This document shows positions 31,377-42,286 of a stretch of 58,379 bases of DNA, in pieces. A program made the translations under genes and the position numbers. The notes under the pieces are model-generated. The model was not told the origin of the DNA and ran no database searches. It saw only the letters and a list, made by a program, of their open reading frames with translations. The stretch's first letter is position 1, and every line of letters starts with the position of its first letter. This DNA comes from Clostridium oryzae. Lineage in GTDB: Bacteria > Bacillota > Clostridia > Clostridiales > Clostridiaceae. The stretch covers positions 1-58,379 of the forward strand of contig NZ_MZGV01000029.1 in NCBI RefSeq assembly GCF_002029235.1, in the 5' to 3' direction.

Positions 31377-31874
31377 ATGAGAATAGATCCTAGCACACTA
31401 GACCTTAAGGAAAGAGTAGTTAACATAAGCAGAGTTGCTAAGGTTGTCAAGGGTGGTAGAAACTTTAGATTTAGTGCCCTTGTAGTCGTAGGTGACGAAA
31501 ACGGCCATGTTGGCGTAGGTATAGGTAAATCAATTGAAATTCCTGAGGCAATAAGAAAAGGAATTGAAGATGCAAAAAAGAACATTGTAGAAGTTGCTTT
31601 AGTTGAAAATACAGTTCCTCATACAATAGAAGGAATTTTTGGTACAGGAAAAGTTCTTATAATGCCAGCAAGTGAAGGAACAGGAGTTATTGCGGGTGGA
31701 CCTGCAAGAGCTGTTTTGGAATTAGCAGGCTTAAAAGATGTTAGAGCGAAATCTTTAGGATCAAATAATCCTAAGAACATGGTTAATGCTACTATAAACG
31801 GATTGTCAAGATTAAAGACTGCTGAGCAGATAGCTAAGCTAAGAGGCAAGATCGTTGAAGAGATACTAGGTTAG
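31377..31874 (+). CDS. rpsE: 30S ribosomal protein S5
   Basis: A 165-residue protein near the mRNA entrance. [37 protein letters not shown], and [20 protein letters not shown] are diagnostic. ATG 31377 follows AAGGAGGG; rpmD follows 12 bases later. Confidence 0.97.
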   Translation: MRIDPSTLDLKERVVNISRVAKVVKGGRNFRFSALVVVGDENGHVGVGIGKSIEIPEAIRKGIEDAKKNIVEVALVENTVPHTIEGIFGTGKVLIMPASEGTGVIAGGPARAVLELAGLKDVRAKSLGSNNPKNMVNATINGLSRLKTAEQIAKLRGKIVEEILG

Positions 31875-31886
31875 GAGGGAAAGACC

Positions 31887-32066
31887 TTGGCTAAACTTAG
31901 AATAACTCTTAAAAAGAGTTTAATAGGAAGAAAAGATGATCATATTGCAACAGTTAAAGCTCTTGGTTTGAAGAAAATAGGATGTGTTGTTGAACATGAA
32001 GATACACCTCAAATCAAAGGTATGATTAATAAGGTTTCTTATTTGTTAGATGTTCAAGAAGCTTAA
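31887..32066 (+). CDS. rpmD: 50S ribosomal protein L30
   Basis: A 59-residue protein. [20 protein letters not shown] followed by LGLKKIG is the L30 signature. Start TTG 31887 follows TAGGAGGGAAAGA. It fits exactly between rpsE and rplO. Confidence 0.95.
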   Translation: MAKLRITLKKSLIGRKDDHIATVKALGLKKIGCVVEHEDTPQIKGMINKVSYLLDVQEA

Positions 32067-32119
32067 TCAATCACTGAAGCAAAATTGATTTTATTTATAA
32101 AATTAGGAGGTGTAAATAG

Positions 32120-32560
32120 ATGAAACTTCATGAATTAAGACCAGCAGAGGGTTCTAAGAAGGCTCCAAAAAGAATAGGAAGAGGAACAGGTTCTGGCCTT
32201 GGAAGAAACGCTGGAAAAGGAGAAAAAGGACAGAAAGCAAGAAGCGGCGGCGGAGTAAGACCTGGCTTTGAAGGCGGTCAGATGCCACTATTCAGAAGAT
32301 TACCAAAAAGAGGTTTTACAAATATATTTTCAAAGAAGTATGCTGTTATTAATATAGACAGATTAAATGTTTTTGAGAATGGAACAGAAGTAACACCCGA
32401 GGTATTAGTTAGTACCGGGATAATTAATAAAGTTTATGACGGAGTAAAGATACTAGCTAATGGTGATTTAGAAAAGTCATTAACAGTGAAAGCTACAAAA
32501 TTTTCAAAAACTGCAGTTGAAAAAATTGAAGCAGCTGGGGGAAAAGTAGAGGTGATTTAA
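32120..32560 (+). CDS. rplO: 50S ribosomal protein L15
   Basis: A 146-residue late-assembly protein. [20 protein letters not shown], then a Gly/Arg-rich extended N-terminus and [17 protein letters not shown], are typical. ATG 32120 follows AGGAGGTG. Its stop is one base from the secY start. Confidence 0.97.
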   Translation: MKLHELRPAEGSKKAPKRIGRGTGSGLGRNAGKGEKGQKARSGGGVRPGFEGGQMPLFRRLPKRGFTNIFSKKYAVINIDRLNVFENGTEVTPEVLVSTGIINKVYDGVKILANGDLEKSLTVKATKFSKTAVEKIEAAGGKVEVI

Positions 32561-32561
32561 T

Positions 32562-33842
32562 ATGTTATCAACTCTAAAGAATGCCTGGAAAGTTCCTGAT
32601 TTAAGAAAAAGGATTTTGTATACATTGTTCTTAGTAGCAATATATAGACTAGGGAGTCATATACTTGTACCAGGAGTAGATACAAGTAATTTGAATCAAC
32701 AGGCAAGTGACACAAACTCACTGATCAGTTTTTACAATCTGATTTCAGGAGGAGCATTTAGGCAATTCAGTATATTTGCATTAGGAGTTCTTCCGTACAT
32801 TAATGCATCAATCATAATGCAACTTCTTACTGTAGCAATTCCGTACTTGGAGCAGTTGTCTAAAGAAGGAGAAGATGGAAGAAAGAAGATACAGAAATAT
32901 ACAAGAAATTTTTCTGTTGTTTTAGCAGCTATTCAGGCATGGGGTACCTATGTCTTAATAGTTAATCAGGGTCAGATGGCTACAGACAATTGGTTTAACA
33001 CTTTTGTTATTATCTTGGTTTTGACTGCAGCATCTACATTTTTAATGTGGCTTGGAGATATGATAACTGTAAAAGGTATTGGTAATGGTGTTTCAATATT
33101 AATTTTTATTAATATAATATCAGGTATACCAACAGGTGCTATTAAATTAATATCTCTACAGCAAGCTGACACGGTTGATATTGTACAAATAATAGGATTT
33201 ATAGCTGCTCTTGCAGTACTGCTATTTATTGTTATTTTCATGAGTTTATCAGAAAGAAGAATAACAGTTCAATATGCAGGTAAGACCGTAGGCAATAAGA
33301 CATATAAAGGACAATCATCACATATTCCTTTTAATCTTATATCTACAGGAGTAATTGCTATAATATTTGCAATGTCTGTAATGCAATTCCCTGTAACTAT
33401 AGGCCAGTTTTTTAAAGATGCAAAGTGGAGCCAGTGGATAAGTACCAGCCCATATAGTATCTTTAATGATAAGAGCTGGTTATATCCGATAATATATGCT
33501 TTATTGGTAATATTCTTTTGTTGGTTTTATGGCGAAGTTACTTTTAAACCTGAAGAAATGGCGGAAAACATTTATAAGTCTTCAGGTTTCATACCAGGAA
33601 TAAGACCAGGAAAATCAACGGTTGAATATATTGAAAAAGTGCTTTTGAAAGTATCCGTAATTGGAGGATTATTCTCAGCTATACTAGCTATAGCACCTAT
33701 AATTGTTGCTACTAGAACAAACTTTACAAACATATACTTTGGTGGAACTTCAATACTTATATTAGTTAGTACTGCAATGGATACTTTTAGACAATTGGAG
33801 TCACAATTAATAATGAGGCATTATCATGGATTTCTAAAATAA
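32562..33842 (+). CDS. secY: Protein translocase subunit SecY
   Basis: 426-residue channel of the Sec translocon, with about ten membrane spans. KRILYTLFLVAIYRLGSHI opens span 1; the plug region follows; IFALGVLPYINASIIMQLL marks span 2. YFWFY-like CWFYGEVTFKPEEMAENIYK and GFIPGIRPGKSTVEYI in the cytoplasmic loops are diagnostic. Its ribosome binding site GAGGTGATT lies in the end of rplO. Confidence 0.97.
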   Translation: MLSTLKNAWKVPDLRKRILYTLFLVAIYRLGSHILVPGVDTSNLNQQASDTNSLISFYNLISGGAFRQFSIFALGVLPYINASIIMQLLTVAIPYLEQLSKEGEDGRKKIQKYTRNFSVVLAAIQAWGTYVLIVNQGQMATDNWFNTFVIILVLTAASTFLMWLGDMITVKGIGNGVSILIFINIISGIPTGAIKLISLQQADTVDIVQIIGFIAALAVLLFIVIFMSLSERRITVQYAGKTVGNKTYKGQSSHIPFNLISTGVIAIIFAMSVMQFPVTIGQFFKDAKWSQWISTSPYSIFNDKSWLYPIIYALLVIFFCWFYGEVTFKPEEMAENIYKSSGFIPGIRPGKSTVEYIEKVLLKVSVIGGLFSAILAIAPIIVATRTNFTNIYFGGTSILILVSTAMDTFRQLESQLIMRHYHGFLK

Positions 33843-33864
33843 TTAATATATGGGGATGAAAGCA

Positions 33865-34515
33865 GTGAAAATTGTAATAATGGGACCACCTGGAGCCGGT
33901 AAAGGCACCCAAGCAAAATCTATTAGCCATAAGTATTCTATACCACACATTTCTACAGGAGATATATTTAGAAAAAATATATCTGAAAAAACGGAATTGG
34001 GAAATAGAGCTAAAAGTTACATGGATAATGGGGAGCTTGTGCCGGATGACATAACTATATCTCTTGTTGTTGACAGGATTACTCAAAGTGATTGTAAAGA
34101 TGGTTTCTTACTGGACGGATTTCCCAGAACCACATTTCAGGCCGTTGCACTAGATGAACATTTGAAAAAGAATGAGGATTATCTTGATGCAGTTATACTC
34201 CTTGATTTGCCTAAAAAATTCATATTGGATCGTATGACAGGAAGAAGAGTATGTACTACTTGCGGAGCTAGCTATCATATAAAATATAATCCTCCTAGAG
34301 TGGCAGGAAAGTGCGATGTTTGCGGAAGTGCTATAATCCAACGCAAAGATGACATTGAAGATACTGTAAAAGAGAGATTAGAAGTGTATGATTTGCAAAC
34401 TCAGCCTATGCTTGAATATTATAATAAGAGAGGAATACTAAAAAATATCGATGGTACTCAATCCATTGATTCAGTATTCCAATCTATTTGTAATGTTCTT
34501 AATAGTATGGTTTAA
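33865..34515 (+). CDS. adk: Adenylate kinase (zinc-lid form)
   Basis: Converts AMP and ATP to two ADP. About 216 residues: P-loop [14 protein letters not shown] at the N-terminus, LDGFPRT near 83, and a long lid with CTTCG and CDVCG, a four-cysteine zinc site usual in Gram-positives. I chose GTG 33865 because it gives the standard N-terminus and GGGGAT is seven bases upstream; ATG 33850 and 33856 are in frame. In many clostridia map follows; here it is absent. Confidence 0.95.
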   Translation: MKIVIMGPPGAGKGTQAKSISHKYSIPHISTGDIFRKNISEKTELGNRAKSYMDNGELVPDDITISLVVDRITQSDCKDGFLLDGFPRTTFQAVALDEHLKKNEDYLDAVILLDLPKKFILDRMTGRRVCTTCGASYHIKYNPPRVAGKCDVCGSAIIQRKDDIEDTVKERLEVYDLQTQPMLEYYNKRGILKNIDGTQSIDSVFQSICNVLNSMV

Positions 34516-34670
34516 CAAATAGGCATGAAGTTGTAGTAAGTTCACTTAAAAAAGCTTCAAGAAACCGAGGCAAAAATTTCAACTGTACAATACATTATAT
34601 ATTGGAAGCTTGTGAATCTGAACAAAATACTGACCTCTTCTATAAGATAAAGTACATTGAGGTGAACCAG

Positions 34671-34967
34671 ATGAATTTGGATAATTTAATAGGAAGAATT
34701 GTTATTTCTAAAGCAGGCCGCGATAAAGGGAAGTATTTTATAGTTGTTGGTGCAGTGGATGAATATTATGTGCTGATCGCAGACGGAAAATTAAGACCGG
34801 GAAGTAAACCAAAGAAAAAAAAGTTGAGGCATTTAGAAATTACTGATATAATAGCGAATGAGATAGCAGACAGCATTTTATGTGGTAATAAATTAACTGA
34901 CTCGATGATTAGACAATATTTAAAAATAAATGTTTTGCAGTTGAATGACAGAAATAAGGAGGTTTGA
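34671..34967 (+). CDS. KOW-domain RNA-binding protein (L14e-like)
   Basis: A 98-residue basic protein. LIGRIVISKAGRDKGKYFIV is the KOW motif of the small RNA-binding proteins that sit between map and infA in clostridia; RPGSKPKKKKLRHLE continues it. ATG 34671 follows TTGAGGTG. The 155 bases before it, where map would be expected, hold no gene I recognise. Its function is unknown beyond likely ribosome association. Confidence 0.85.
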   Translation: MNLDNLIGRIVISKAGRDKGKYFIVVGAVDEYYVLIADGKLRPGSKPKKKKLRHLEITDIIANEIADSILCGNKLTDSMIRQYLKINVLQLNDRNKEV

Positions 34968-34976
34968 TTATACCTT

Positions 34977-35195
34977 ATGTCAAAAGAAGATGTAATAGAG
35001 ATGCAAGGTACTGTACTTGAAGCTTTACCAAATGCGATGTTTTTAGTAGAATTGGAAAGTGGCCATAAGATTTTAGGTCATATATCAGGAAAATTAAGAA
35101 TGAATTTTATAAGAATACTGCCAGGTGACAAAGTGACGGTTGAGTTATCACCATATGACCTAACTCGCGGTAGAATCACCTGGAGAGCAAAGTAA
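34977..35195 (+). CDS. infA: Translation initiation factor IF-1
   Basis: 72-residue S1-like factor that blocks the A site during initiation. [20 protein letters not shown] and [20 protein letters not shown] are highly conserved. The AAGGAGG lies about 14 bases from ATG 34977, longer than usual. It is followed by rpmJ. Confidence 0.97.
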   Translation: MSKEDVIEMQGTVLEALPNAMFLVELESGHKILGHISGKLRMNFIRILPGDKVTVELSPYDLTRGRITWRAK

Positions 35196-35198
35196 TGA

Positions 35199-35324
<126 letters not shown>

Positions 35325-35343
35325 TTTAATGAACGTGTAATTA

Positions 35344-35390
35344 TTTTAGGAGCGGCTGCGATGAGTATGTACACTCATCAACCTAAAATT
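35344..35390 (+). promoter_or_regulatory. Putative leader element before rpsM
   Basis: ATTTTAGG (35344-35351) pairs with CCTAAAAT (35383-35390) and encloses GATGAGT/ACTCATC. It stands between rpmJ and rpsM, where S4 controls alpha-operon translation in other bacteria. A direct link to S4 is inference. Confidence 0.5.
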
Positions 35391-35437
35391 TTATATAAAT
35401 ATTAATTCAACTAGAAACCTAGGAGGTGTAAATTTTA

Positions 35438-35809
35438 ATGGCAAGAATCGCTGGTGTTGATATACCAAAAGAAAAAAGAGTTGAGATTGGTTTAACTTAT
35501 ATATTTGGAATCGGATTACCAAGTTCCCAGAGAGTATTGAAAGAAACTGGTATTAATCCTGATACAAGAGTTAAGGATCTTACTGAAGAAGAAGTTAATA
35601 AGCTTAGAGATTATATCAATAAGAATTTTAAAGTTGAAGGTGACTTGAGAAGAGATGTCGCTTTAAACATAAAGAGGCTTATTGAAATTGGATGCTATAG
35701 AGGAATAAGACATAGAAAGGGCCTTCCTGTTAGAGGACAGAAAACAAAGACTAATGCAAGAACAAGAAAAGGTCCAAAGAGAACTATTGCAGGTAAGAAG
35801 AAGAAATAG
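35438..35809 (+). CDS. rpsM: 30S ribosomal protein S13
   Basis: A 123-residue protein bridging to the large subunit. [20 protein letters not shown] and [20 protein letters not shown] are typical. ATG 35438 follows AGGAGGTG. It starts S13-S11-S4-rpoA-L17. Confidence 0.97.
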   Translation: MARIAGVDIPKEKRVEIGLTYIFGIGLPSSQRVLKETGINPDTRVKDLTEEEVNKLRDYINKNFKVEGDLRRDVALNIKRLIEIGCYRGIRHRKGLPVRGQKTKTNARTRKGPKRTIAGKKKK

Positions 35810-35824
35810 TAAGGAGGGACATTG

Positions 35825-36220
35825 ATGGCAGCTCAAAAGGTTAAAAAGACTAGAAGAAGAAAAGAAAGAAAGAATGTAGAGCATGGTGCAGCACATATTA
35901 AGTCAACTTTTAACAACTCAATTGTTACAATAACAGATGCAGTTGGTAATGCACTTTCATGGTCTAGTGCTGGAGCACTTGGATTCAGAGGCTCAAGAAA
36001 AAGCACTCCATATGCAGCTCAGATGGCAGCTGAAACTGCAGCAAGAACTGCAATGGAGCATGGTTTAAGAACTATTCAGGTTTACGTAAAAGGACCTGGT
36101 GCTGGAAGAGAAGCAGCAATTAGATCTCTTCAGGCTGCAGGATTAGAGATAACTATGATAAAGGATGTTACTCCAATACCACATAATGGATGTAGACCAC
36201 CTAAAAGAAGAAGAGTTTAG
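35825..36220 (+). CDS. rpsK: 30S ribosomal protein S11
   Basis: A 131-residue platform protein. [19 protein letters not shown] and the C-terminal [18 protein letters not shown] are diagnostic. ATG 35825 follows AAGGAGGG; the TTG one codon earlier is less likely. Confidence 0.97.
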   Translation: MAAQKVKKTRRRKERKNVEHGAAHIKSTFNNSIVTITDAVGNALSWSSAGALGFRGSRKSTPYAAQMAAETAARTAMEHGLRTIQVYVKGPGAGREAAIRSLQAAGLEITMIKDVTPIPHNGCRPPKRRRV

Positions 36221-36247
36221 TAATTAAGGATCAGGAGGTGTAAGTTA

Positions 36248-36868
36248 ATGGCAAGATATACAGAAGCTGTATGCAGACAATGTAGAAGAGAAGGCATGAA
36301 ACTGTTCCTTAAAGGGGATAGATGTTATACAGGTAAATGTGCTATAGATAGAAGAAGCTATGCTCCAGGACAACATGGCGCAAGCAAAAAGAAGCTTTCC
36401 GATTATGGAGTTCATTTAAGAGAAAAACAGAAAGCTAGAAGAATATATGGAATTCTTGAAGGACAATTCAGAACTTATTATGAAAAGGCTGAAACTATGA
36501 AAGGCATAACAGGTGAAAACTTGTTAAAACTTTTAGAATTAAGATTGGATAATGTTGTTTATAGAGCAGGTTATGGAGATTCAAGAAATGAAGCAAGACA
36601 GCTTGTTACTCATGGACATTTTTTGGTTAATGGAAAGAAGGTTAATATACCTTCCTATAAAGTGTCAGCAAATGATGTTATTACTGTAAGTGATCAGAGT
36701 AAGCAAAAAGAATTATTTAAAGGCTTTGCTGAAAACCAGAAAACACTTCCAGCATGGCTAAATGTTAATGCTGATAACTTTGAAATAAAGGTAATTTCTG
36801 AACCAGCAAGAGCTGATATTGATGTAAATATTAATGAAACATTAATAGTCGAGTATTACAGCAAATAA
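36248..36868 (+). CDS. rpsD: 30S ribosomal protein S4 (zinc-binding form)
   Basis: A 206-residue primary assembly protein and likely alpha-operon repressor. CRQC near residue 9 with later cysteines shows the zinc-binding form. [20 protein letters not shown] and the S4 domain ([15 protein letters not shown]) are typical. ATG 36248 follows AGGAGGTG. Confidence 0.97.
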   Translation: MARYTEAVCRQCRREGMKLFLKGDRCYTGKCAIDRRSYAPGQHGASKKKLSDYGVHLREKQKARRIYGILEGQFRTYYEKAETMKGITGENLLKLLELRLDNVVYRAGYGDSRNEARQLVTHGHFLVNGKKVNIPSYKVSANDVITVSDQSKQKELFKGFAENQKTLPAWLNVNADNFEIKVISEPARADIDVNINETLIVEYYSK

Positions 36869-36900
36869 TATTTTATATTGGTATTTGCTTGTGGTTTTTT
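36861..36900 (+). terminator. Possible attenuator between rpsD and rpoA
   Basis: GCAAATA (36861-36867, across the rpsD stop) pairs with TATTTGC (36882-36888), followed by TTGTGGTTTTTTT. The loop is 14 bases and the stem short, so strength is doubtful. Confidence 0.4.
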
Positions 36901-36991
36901 TGATGGATAGGTAGTTTTTATTACTTATCAGCAATAGAATCAGTTGCCCTCAAAATAAAGTTGCCATTTAAATTATAAGGAGGGTTTGTTA

Positions 36992-37939
36992 ATGTTAGAG
37001 ATAGAAAAGCCAAAAATAGAATGTGTAGAAGTAAGTGAAGACGGAATCTACGGTAAATTTGTTGTTGAACCTTTAGAGAGAGGTTATGGAATAACTCTTG
37101 GCAATGCGCTAAGAAGAATTCTTCTCTCTTCTTTACCAGGAGTAGCTGCAAATGCAATTAAAATAGATGGTGTACTTCATGAGTTTTCAACCGTTACAGG
37201 AGTAAAGGAAGATGTTCCTCAGTTAATCTTAAATATTAAGAGTCTTGCACTAAAGATGACTGGAGATGGTCCTAAGACTATCTACATAGATGCTAAGGGT
37301 GCTGGAGAAATAACTGGAGAGGACATAAAGACTGATGGCGATGTAGAAGTTGTAAATAAAGATTTACATATTGCCACACTTGATGACGATGGAAGATTAT
37401 ACATGGAGATAATTGTAAATAGAGGAAGAGGATATGTATCACAGACGAGAAATAAAAAAGATGATCTACCTATTTCCACTATTCCAATTGATTCTATTTA
37501 TACCCCTGTAAAGAGAGTTAACTTTAAAGTTGAGAACACAAGGGTTGGTCAGGTAACTGATTATGATAAATTAACTCTTGAGGTTTGGACTAATGGAACA
37601 ATAAAAACAGATGAAGCAATTAGTTTATCTGCTAAAATTTTAATAGAGCATTTTAAACTGTTTATGACACTTACAGATCACGCAAATAATGTTGAGATAA
37701 TGGTTGAAAAGGAAGAAGACAAAAAAGAGAAAGTCCTTGAGATGACCATAGAGGAACTAGATCTTTCCGTTAGAAGCTACAACTGTTTGAAGAGAGCGGG
37801 AATTAATACAGTACAAGAACTTACTGAAAGATCAATGGAAGATATGATGAAGGTTAGAAACCTTGGTAAGAAATCATTAGAAGAAGTTGAGAAGAAATTA
37901 CGTGATCTTAGTTTGAGTTTGAAAGAGAGCGATGAATAA
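36992..37939 (+). CDS. rpoA: DNA-directed RNA polymerase subunit alpha
   Basis: A 315-residue assembly platform of RNA polymerase. The N-terminal domain has [20 protein letters not shown]; the C-terminal DNA-binding domain shows [20 protein letters not shown] near 250 and [18 protein letters not shown] 36992 follows AAGGAGGG; a TTG two codons upstream is possible. Confidence 0.98.
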   Translation: MLEIEKPKIECVEVSEDGIYGKFVVEPLERGYGITLGNALRRILLSSLPGVAANAIKIDGVLHEFSTVTGVKEDVPQLILNIKSLALKMTGDGPKTIYIDAKGAGEITGEDIKTDGDVEVVNKDLHIATLDDDGRLYMEIIVNRGRGYVSQTRNKKDDLPISTIPIDSIYTPVKRVNFKVENTRVGQVTDYDKLTLEVWTNGTIKTDEAISLSAKILIEHFKLFMTLTDHANNVEIMVEKEEDKKEKVLEMTIEELDLSVRSYNCLKRAGINTVQELTERSMEDMMKVRNLGKKSLEEVEKKLRDLSLSLKESDE

Positions 37940-37951
37940 GGAGGTATAGAC

Positions 37952-38293
37952 ATGGCTATAAATCGTAAATTAGGTCTTCCTAGTGATCAAAGAAGAGCAA
38001 TGCTTAGAAACCTTGTAACCAGTCTGCTTAAGCATGGTAAGATTGAAACAACTGTAACAAGGGCAAAAGAGACAAGATCAATTGCTGAAAAAATGATTAC
38101 CCTCGCAAAAAGAGGAGACTTACATGCAAGACGTCAAGTGTTATCCTATGTAACAGAAGAAACTGTTGTAAAAGAGTTATTTGAAACTGTTGCACCAAAG
38201 TATGCTGAAAGAAAAGGTGGATACACTAGAATTTATAAAGTTGGTCCAAGAAGAGGCGATGGAGCTGAAGTAGTTATACTTGAGCTAGTGTAG
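37952..38293 (+). CDS. rplQ: 50S ribosomal protein L17
   Basis: A 113-residue protein. [20 protein letters not shown] and [19 protein letters not shown] are diagnostic. ATG 37952 follows AAGGAGGT, 12 bases after rpoA. A strong terminator closes the alpha operon. Confidence 0.97.
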   Translation: MAINRKLGLPSDQRRAMLRNLVTSLLKHGKIETTVTRAKETRSIAEKMITLAKRGDLHARRQVLSYVTEETVVKELFETVAPKYAERKGGYTRIYKVGPRRGDGAEVVILELV

Positions 38294-38304
38294 TGATAAT
38301 TAAC

Positions 38305-38341
38305 AGGGATTAAGTGCAAGTCTACTTAATCCCTATTTTCT
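38305..38341 (+). terminator. Terminator after rplQ
   Basis: AGGGATTAAGT and ACTTAATCCCT pair exactly (11 pairs, eight-base loop), followed by ATTTTCTT. Confidence 0.9.
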
Positions 38342-38416
38342 TATATGTATAGAAAATTATAGAATTCTTGGCTTTCAATTTCACTAAAGTAGACAGTATT
38401 GGGGGTGTGTAAGAAT

Positions 38417-39262
38417 ATGATCAAAGAAATGGTATCATGTGATAATGTTACTTATAAATACAGTGAAGAAGGAAATGAAGAGAGTAAAGTTGCAATAGAT
38501 GGTGTGAATCTAAAAATTAATAAAGGTGAATTTGTTGTTATATTAGGACACAACGGTTCTGGAAAATCTACACTTGCTAAACATATGAATGCGTTGCTTG
38601 TACCATACAGTGGAAATGTATATGTAGACGGAATGAATACATCAGATGATAAGTTGTTATGGGATATAAGAAGTAAGGCAGGAATGGTTTTTCAAAATCC
38701 AGATAATCAACTTGTAGCCACTATTGTAGAAGAGGATGTAGCCTTTGGTCCAGAGAATATAGGAGTACCAAGTGATGAGATACGAAGAAGAGTTGATGAT
38801 AGTTTAAAAACTGTAGGAATGTATGAGTACAGGAAACACGCACCTCATTTGCTGTCTGGTGGTCAAAAGCAGAGGATAGCCATTGCTGGTATCCTTGCTA
38901 TGAATCCTGAGTGCATAATACTTGATGAACCAACAGCGATGTTAGACCCATCAGGGAGAAAAGAAGTAATATCTACTATTAAAAGGCTTAATAGAGATAT
39001 GAATATAACTATAGTATTAATTACTCATTACATGGAAGAGGCTATTGAAGCCGATAGAATAGTTGTTATGGATAATGGTAAAATTAAACTTGAAGGTAGC
39101 CCTAAGCAAGTGTTTAGCAACATAGACATGATGAAATCTATTGGGTTAGATGTACCGCAAGTTACAGAGTTAGCTCATAAACTAAAGAAAAATGGATTAA
39201 ATATCGATACACATATATTATCAATAAGTGAGATGGTGGATGCTCTATGTCAATTAAAATAG
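38417..39262 (+). CDS. ecfA1: ECF transporter ATPase EcfA1 (CbiO type)
   Basis: One of two ATPases that drive energy-coupling-factor vitamin uptake. 281 residues with Walker [10 protein letters not shown] near 45, Q-loop [10 protein letters not shown], signature [14 protein letters not shown], Walker B CIILDEPT and a switch His (LITHYMEE). I chose ATG 38417 with GGGGTGTG nine bases upstream; a TTG at 38399 is too close to that site. Overlaps ecfA2 by 16 bases. The substrate (S) component is encoded elsewhere. Confidence 0.94.
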   Translation: MIKEMVSCDNVTYKYSEEGNEESKVAIDGVNLKINKGEFVVILGHNGSGKSTLAKHMNALLVPYSGNVYVDGMNTSDDKLLWDIRSKAGMVFQNPDNQLVATIVEEDVAFGPENIGVPSDEIRRRVDDSLKTVGMYEYRKHAPHLLSGGQKQRIAIAGILAMNPECIILDEPTAMLDPSGRKEVISTIKRLNRDMNITIVLITHYMEEAIEADRIVVMDNGKIKLEGSPKQVFSNIDMMKSIGLDVPQVTELAHKLKKNGLNIDTHILSISEMVDALCQLK

Positions 39263-40113
39263 AAAACTTAACACATATATATATGCCAGGAACACCTTTT
39301 GAGAAAAAAGCTTTGGATAACGTATCATTAAATATACAAGATGGAGAGTTTATAGCACTTATTGGACATACTGGTTCCGGAAAATCAACATTAATTCAGC
39401 ATATGAACGGACTTCTGAAACCAACATCGGGAAAAATAATAATAGATGAAGTAGATATAACTAATGAAAAGGTAAAACTTTCAGAAGTACGAAAAAAAGT
39501 TGGACTTGTATTTCAATATCCTGAATACCAACTCTTTGAGGAGACGGTCGAAAAGGATATTGCTTTTGGTCCAGAAAAGCTTGGCCTTACCGGCGAGGAA
39601 ATTAGTGAAAGAGTCAAAAGAGCAATGAACATAGTTGGTCTAGATTATGAAAAATACAGGAGCAAGTCGCCTTTTGAATTAAGCGGTGGAGAAAAGAGAA
39701 GAGCTGCTATTGCAGGAATAGTTGCTATGGAATCTAAAATTCTAATATTAGATGAACCTACTGCTGGATTGGATCCGAAGGGTAGAGATGAAATTTTAAG
39801 TCAGATAAAGGAATTACATTCTAAATATAATATTACTATTATTATGGTATCCCACAGTATGGAAGATGTATCAAAACTAGCTGATAGAATATTGGTGATG
39901 AATAATGGAAAATGTATATTAGATGATACTCCTGTTAATATATTTAAGCAAATAGATTTATTAGAATCCGTTGGATTGGCAGCACCACAGATAGCATATG
40001 TGATTCGTGAACTTAGAAAAAGAGGAATAAGTATATCTGATGAGATATTTACTATTGATGATGCGGCAAGAGAGATACTTAAAATCTTTAGAAGCGAGGG
40101 GGAAGGTAAGTGA
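39247..40113 (+). CDS. ecfA2: ECF transporter ATPase EcfA2 (CbiO type)
   Basis: Second ATPase of the module, 288 residues: Walker [11 protein letters not shown]-loop [13 protein letters not shown], signature [14 protein letters not shown], Walker [11 protein letters not shown] and MVSHSMEDV. It overlaps ecfA1 by 16 bases and ecfT by four, so all three are coupled. The ecfA1-ecfA2-ecfT-truA order after rplQ is standard in Firmicutes. Confidence 0.95.
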   Translation: MSIKIENLTHIYMPGTPFEKKALDNVSLNIQDGEFIALIGHTGSGKSTLIQHMNGLLKPTSGKIIIDEVDITNEKVKLSEVRKKVGLVFQYPEYQLFEETVEKDIAFGPEKLGLTGEEISERVKRAMNIVGLDYEKYRSKSPFELSGGEKRRAAIAGIVAMESKILILDEPTAGLDPKGRDEILSQIKELHSKYNITIIMVSHSMEDVSKLADRILVMNNGKCILDDTPVNIFKQIDLLESVGLAAPQIAYVIRELRKRGISISDEIFTIDDAAREILKIFRSEGEGK

Positions 40114-40919
40114 TTAGGGATATAACTATAGGACAGTATATACCAGGAGATTCCTTTGTACATAAACTAGACCCCAGAACAAAAATAATATTGTCGTTTC
40201 TCTATATTATAGAATTATTTATTATTAAAAACTTTACGGGATATTTGTTCGCTTTTGCCTTCATTCTTATCACTGTTTTACTGGCTAAAATACCATTGAA
40301 ATATATATTTAGAGGGTTAAAGCCTATATTTATATTGCTGTTATTCACTGCAGTATTAAATTTGTTCATGGTTAGGACCGGAAAAGTGATATATAGTTAT
40401 GGATTTGTCACCATATATTACGGTGGCCTAAGAACAGCATCATTTATGACTATAAGACTAGTACTTCTTATTATAGGTACATCAGTATTAACGCTTACGA
40501 CATCTCCGATAGAACTAACGGATGGAATTGAGAGACTGCTTAATCCATTTAAAAAATTAGGATTGCCTGCTCATGAATTTGCTATGATGATGACCATAGC
40601 ATTAAGATTCATTCCTACGCTTATTGATGAAACAGATAAAATTATGAAAGCGCAGATGGCTAGAGGAGCTGATTTTGATTCAGGAAATATAGTTCAAAAG
40701 GCTAAGAGCCTTATTCCACTTCTTGTACCTCTTTTTGTTAATTCATTTAGAAGGGCAGATGAACTTGCTATGGCTATGGAAGCAAGATGCTATAGAGGTG
40801 GAAAGGGTAGAACCCGAATGAAGGTCCTTAAATTTAGTTGTAACGACTTAATTGCATCGTTAGCTTTTGTTTTGCTTATAATTATAACTATAATAACAAA
40901 CATTATAGCACTTATATAA
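40110..40919 (+). CDS. ecfT: ECF transporter membrane component EcfT
   Basis: A 269-residue membrane protein with about five to six hydrophobic spans (near 25-60, 68-90, 105-130, 245-268). Its long cytoplasmic loop carries the EcfA-coupling helices, with [13 protein letters not shown] and [18 protein letters not shown] containing the two Ala-Arg-Gly/Ala-Arg-Cys-type motifs. GTG 40110 overlaps ecfA2 by four bases. Confidence 0.94.
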   Translation: MIRDITIGQYIPGDSFVHKLDPRTKIILSFLYIIELFIIKNFTGYLFAFAFILITVLLAKIPLKYIFRGLKPIFILLLFTAVLNLFMVRTGKVIYSYGFVTIYYGGLRTASFMTIRLVLLIIGTSVLTLTTSPIELTDGIERLLNPFKKLGLPAHEFAMMMTIALRFIPTLIDETDKIMKAQMARGADFDSGNIVQKAKSLIPLLVPLFVNSFRRADELAMAMEARCYRGGKGRTRMKVLKFSCNDLIASLAFVLLIIITIITNIIALI

Positions 40920-40938
40920 GATCAGGCAGGTAATATAC

Positions 40939-41673
40939 ATGAAAAATATTAAACTAATTTTAGAGTACGACGGCGGTAAATACTCAGGCTGGCAAAGACA
41001 AAAAAATGCAGTAACTATACAGGAAATGATTGAAAATGGAATTTTAAAAGTGACTGGTGAAAACATATCTGTAGATGGTTGCAGTAGAACTGATGCAGGG
41101 GTACATGCAAAGGAGTTTGTATGTAACTTTCACACGAATAGTAGAATAGAAGCTGTAAAATTCAGAGGAGCTATAAATGCAAGTATTCCTAAAGATATAA
41201 GAGTTCTTAGTTCCTGTGAAGTTGATGAAAAATTTCATTCTAGATATAATTGTAAGGGTAAAACATATAGCTATACTATTATTAACAGAGATGTTGCACC
41301 AGCTATATTTAGGAACTATATGCATCATGTAAGAGCTAGTCTTGATATTGATAAGATGAAACAAGCATCAGAGTGTTTGGTAGGAACTCATGATTTCAAA
41401 GCTTTTAGAAAAGAGGGAAGCTCAGTCAAGACTACTGTACGGACTATAACAAGAATTGATATCGAAAAATCACAAGATATTGTTAGAATATATGCTACGG
41501 CTGATGGGTTCTTATATAATATGATGAGAATAATATGTGCAACGTTAATAGAAGCTGGTACCGGCAAAAGAAAACCGGAGTCGGTAAAAGAGGCATTAGA
41601 GTCACTTGATAGAAATATGGTAAGAAAGGCAGCACCAGCTCATGCACTTTGTCTGGAAAAGGTATATTATTAG
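40939..41673 (+). CDS. truA: tRNA pseudouridine synthase A
   Basis: Makes pseudouridine at positions 38-40 of the tRNA anticodon arm. 244 residues; LEYDGGKYSGWQRQKNAVTI opens the protein and the catalytic Asp lies in GCSRTDAGVHA near residue 52. FLYNMMRIICATLIEAGTGK is in the C-terminal half. ATG 40939 follows CAGGTAAT, a weak site. It lies 19 bases after ecfT. Confidence 0.95.
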   Translation: MKNIKLILEYDGGKYSGWQRQKNAVTIQEMIENGILKVTGENISVDGCSRTDAGVHAKEFVCNFHTNSRIEAVKFRGAINASIPKDIRVLSSCEVDEKFHSRYNCKGKTYSYTIINRDVAPAIFRNYMHHVRASLDIDKMKQASECLVGTHDFKAFRKEGSSVKTTVRTITRIDIEKSQDIVRIYATADGFLYNMMRIICATLIEAGTGKRKPESVKEALESLDRNMVRKAAPAHALCLEKVYY

Positions 41674-41704
41674 TTGGATTATTGTTTTAATTGCAATAAT
41701 ATTG

Positions 41705-41734
41705 TTGACACACTTGGTTAAGTTATATTATAAT
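41705..41734 (+). promoter_or_regulatory. Promoter of rplM-rpsI
   Basis: Perfect TTGACA at 41705, an 18-base spacer and perfect TATAAT at 41729. A structured leader of ~85 bases follows. Confidence 0.85.
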
Positions 41735-41741
41735 TATTATG

Positions 41742-41815
41742 TTTGTTAATGAAAGTGAGTAAGATCCACTAGCCCCGGGTCTTCATATAGAATAAGTTAA
41801 TAAGCAAGATTTCTG
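41742..41815 (+). promoter_or_regulatory. Probable L13 leader RNA
   Basis: AAGATCC (41761-41767) pairs with GGGTCTT (41777-41783) and the loop reads ACTAGCCCC. Position before rplM and this loop resemble the L13 leader of Firmicutes, thought to let L13 control its own mRNA. Confidence 0.7.
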
Positions 41816-41827
41816 GGAGGGAAAAAG

Positions 41828-42262
41828 ATGAAATCATACATTGCAAAACCTAATGAGATTGAAAGAAAATGGTATATTGTTGATGCAGCTGATAAGCCTC
41901 TAGGTAGAGTTGCTAGCCAAGTAGCATCAATTTTAAGAGGAAAAAATAAGCCTATATTTACTCCAAACGTAGATACAGGAGATTATGTAATTGTAATCAA
42001 TGCTGAAAAAGTAGTTTTAACAGGTAAGAAATTGGATCAGAAGATGATGAGACATCATTCATTATATCCAGGTGGACTTAAAGAAGTTCCATATAGAGAA
42101 GTACTTGCAAAGAAACCTGAATTTGTATTTGAGGAAGCTGTTAGAAGAATGATACCAAGTGGTCCTCTAGGAAGAAAAGTTCTAAAGAAGCTTAAGGTTT
42201 ACAGAGGTGCAGATCATGATCATGCAGCTCAAAAACCAGAAGTTTTAGAATTAAAGTACTAG
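41828..42262 (+). CDS. rplM: 50S ribosomal protein L13
   Basis: A 144-residue early assembly protein. [20 protein letters not shown] and the [15 protein letters not shown] segment are typical. ATG 41828 follows GGGAGGG. rpsI follows 24 bases later. Confidence 0.97.
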   Translation: MKSYIAKPNEIERKWYIVDAADKPLGRVASQVASILRGKNKPIFTPNVDTGDYVIVINAEKVVLTGKKLDQKMMRHHSLYPGGLKEVPYREVLAKKPEFVFEEAVRRMIPSGPLGRKVLKKLKVYRGADHDHAAQKPEVLELKY

Positions 42263-42286
42263 TTTTAGTGGAAGGGAGATATATCA

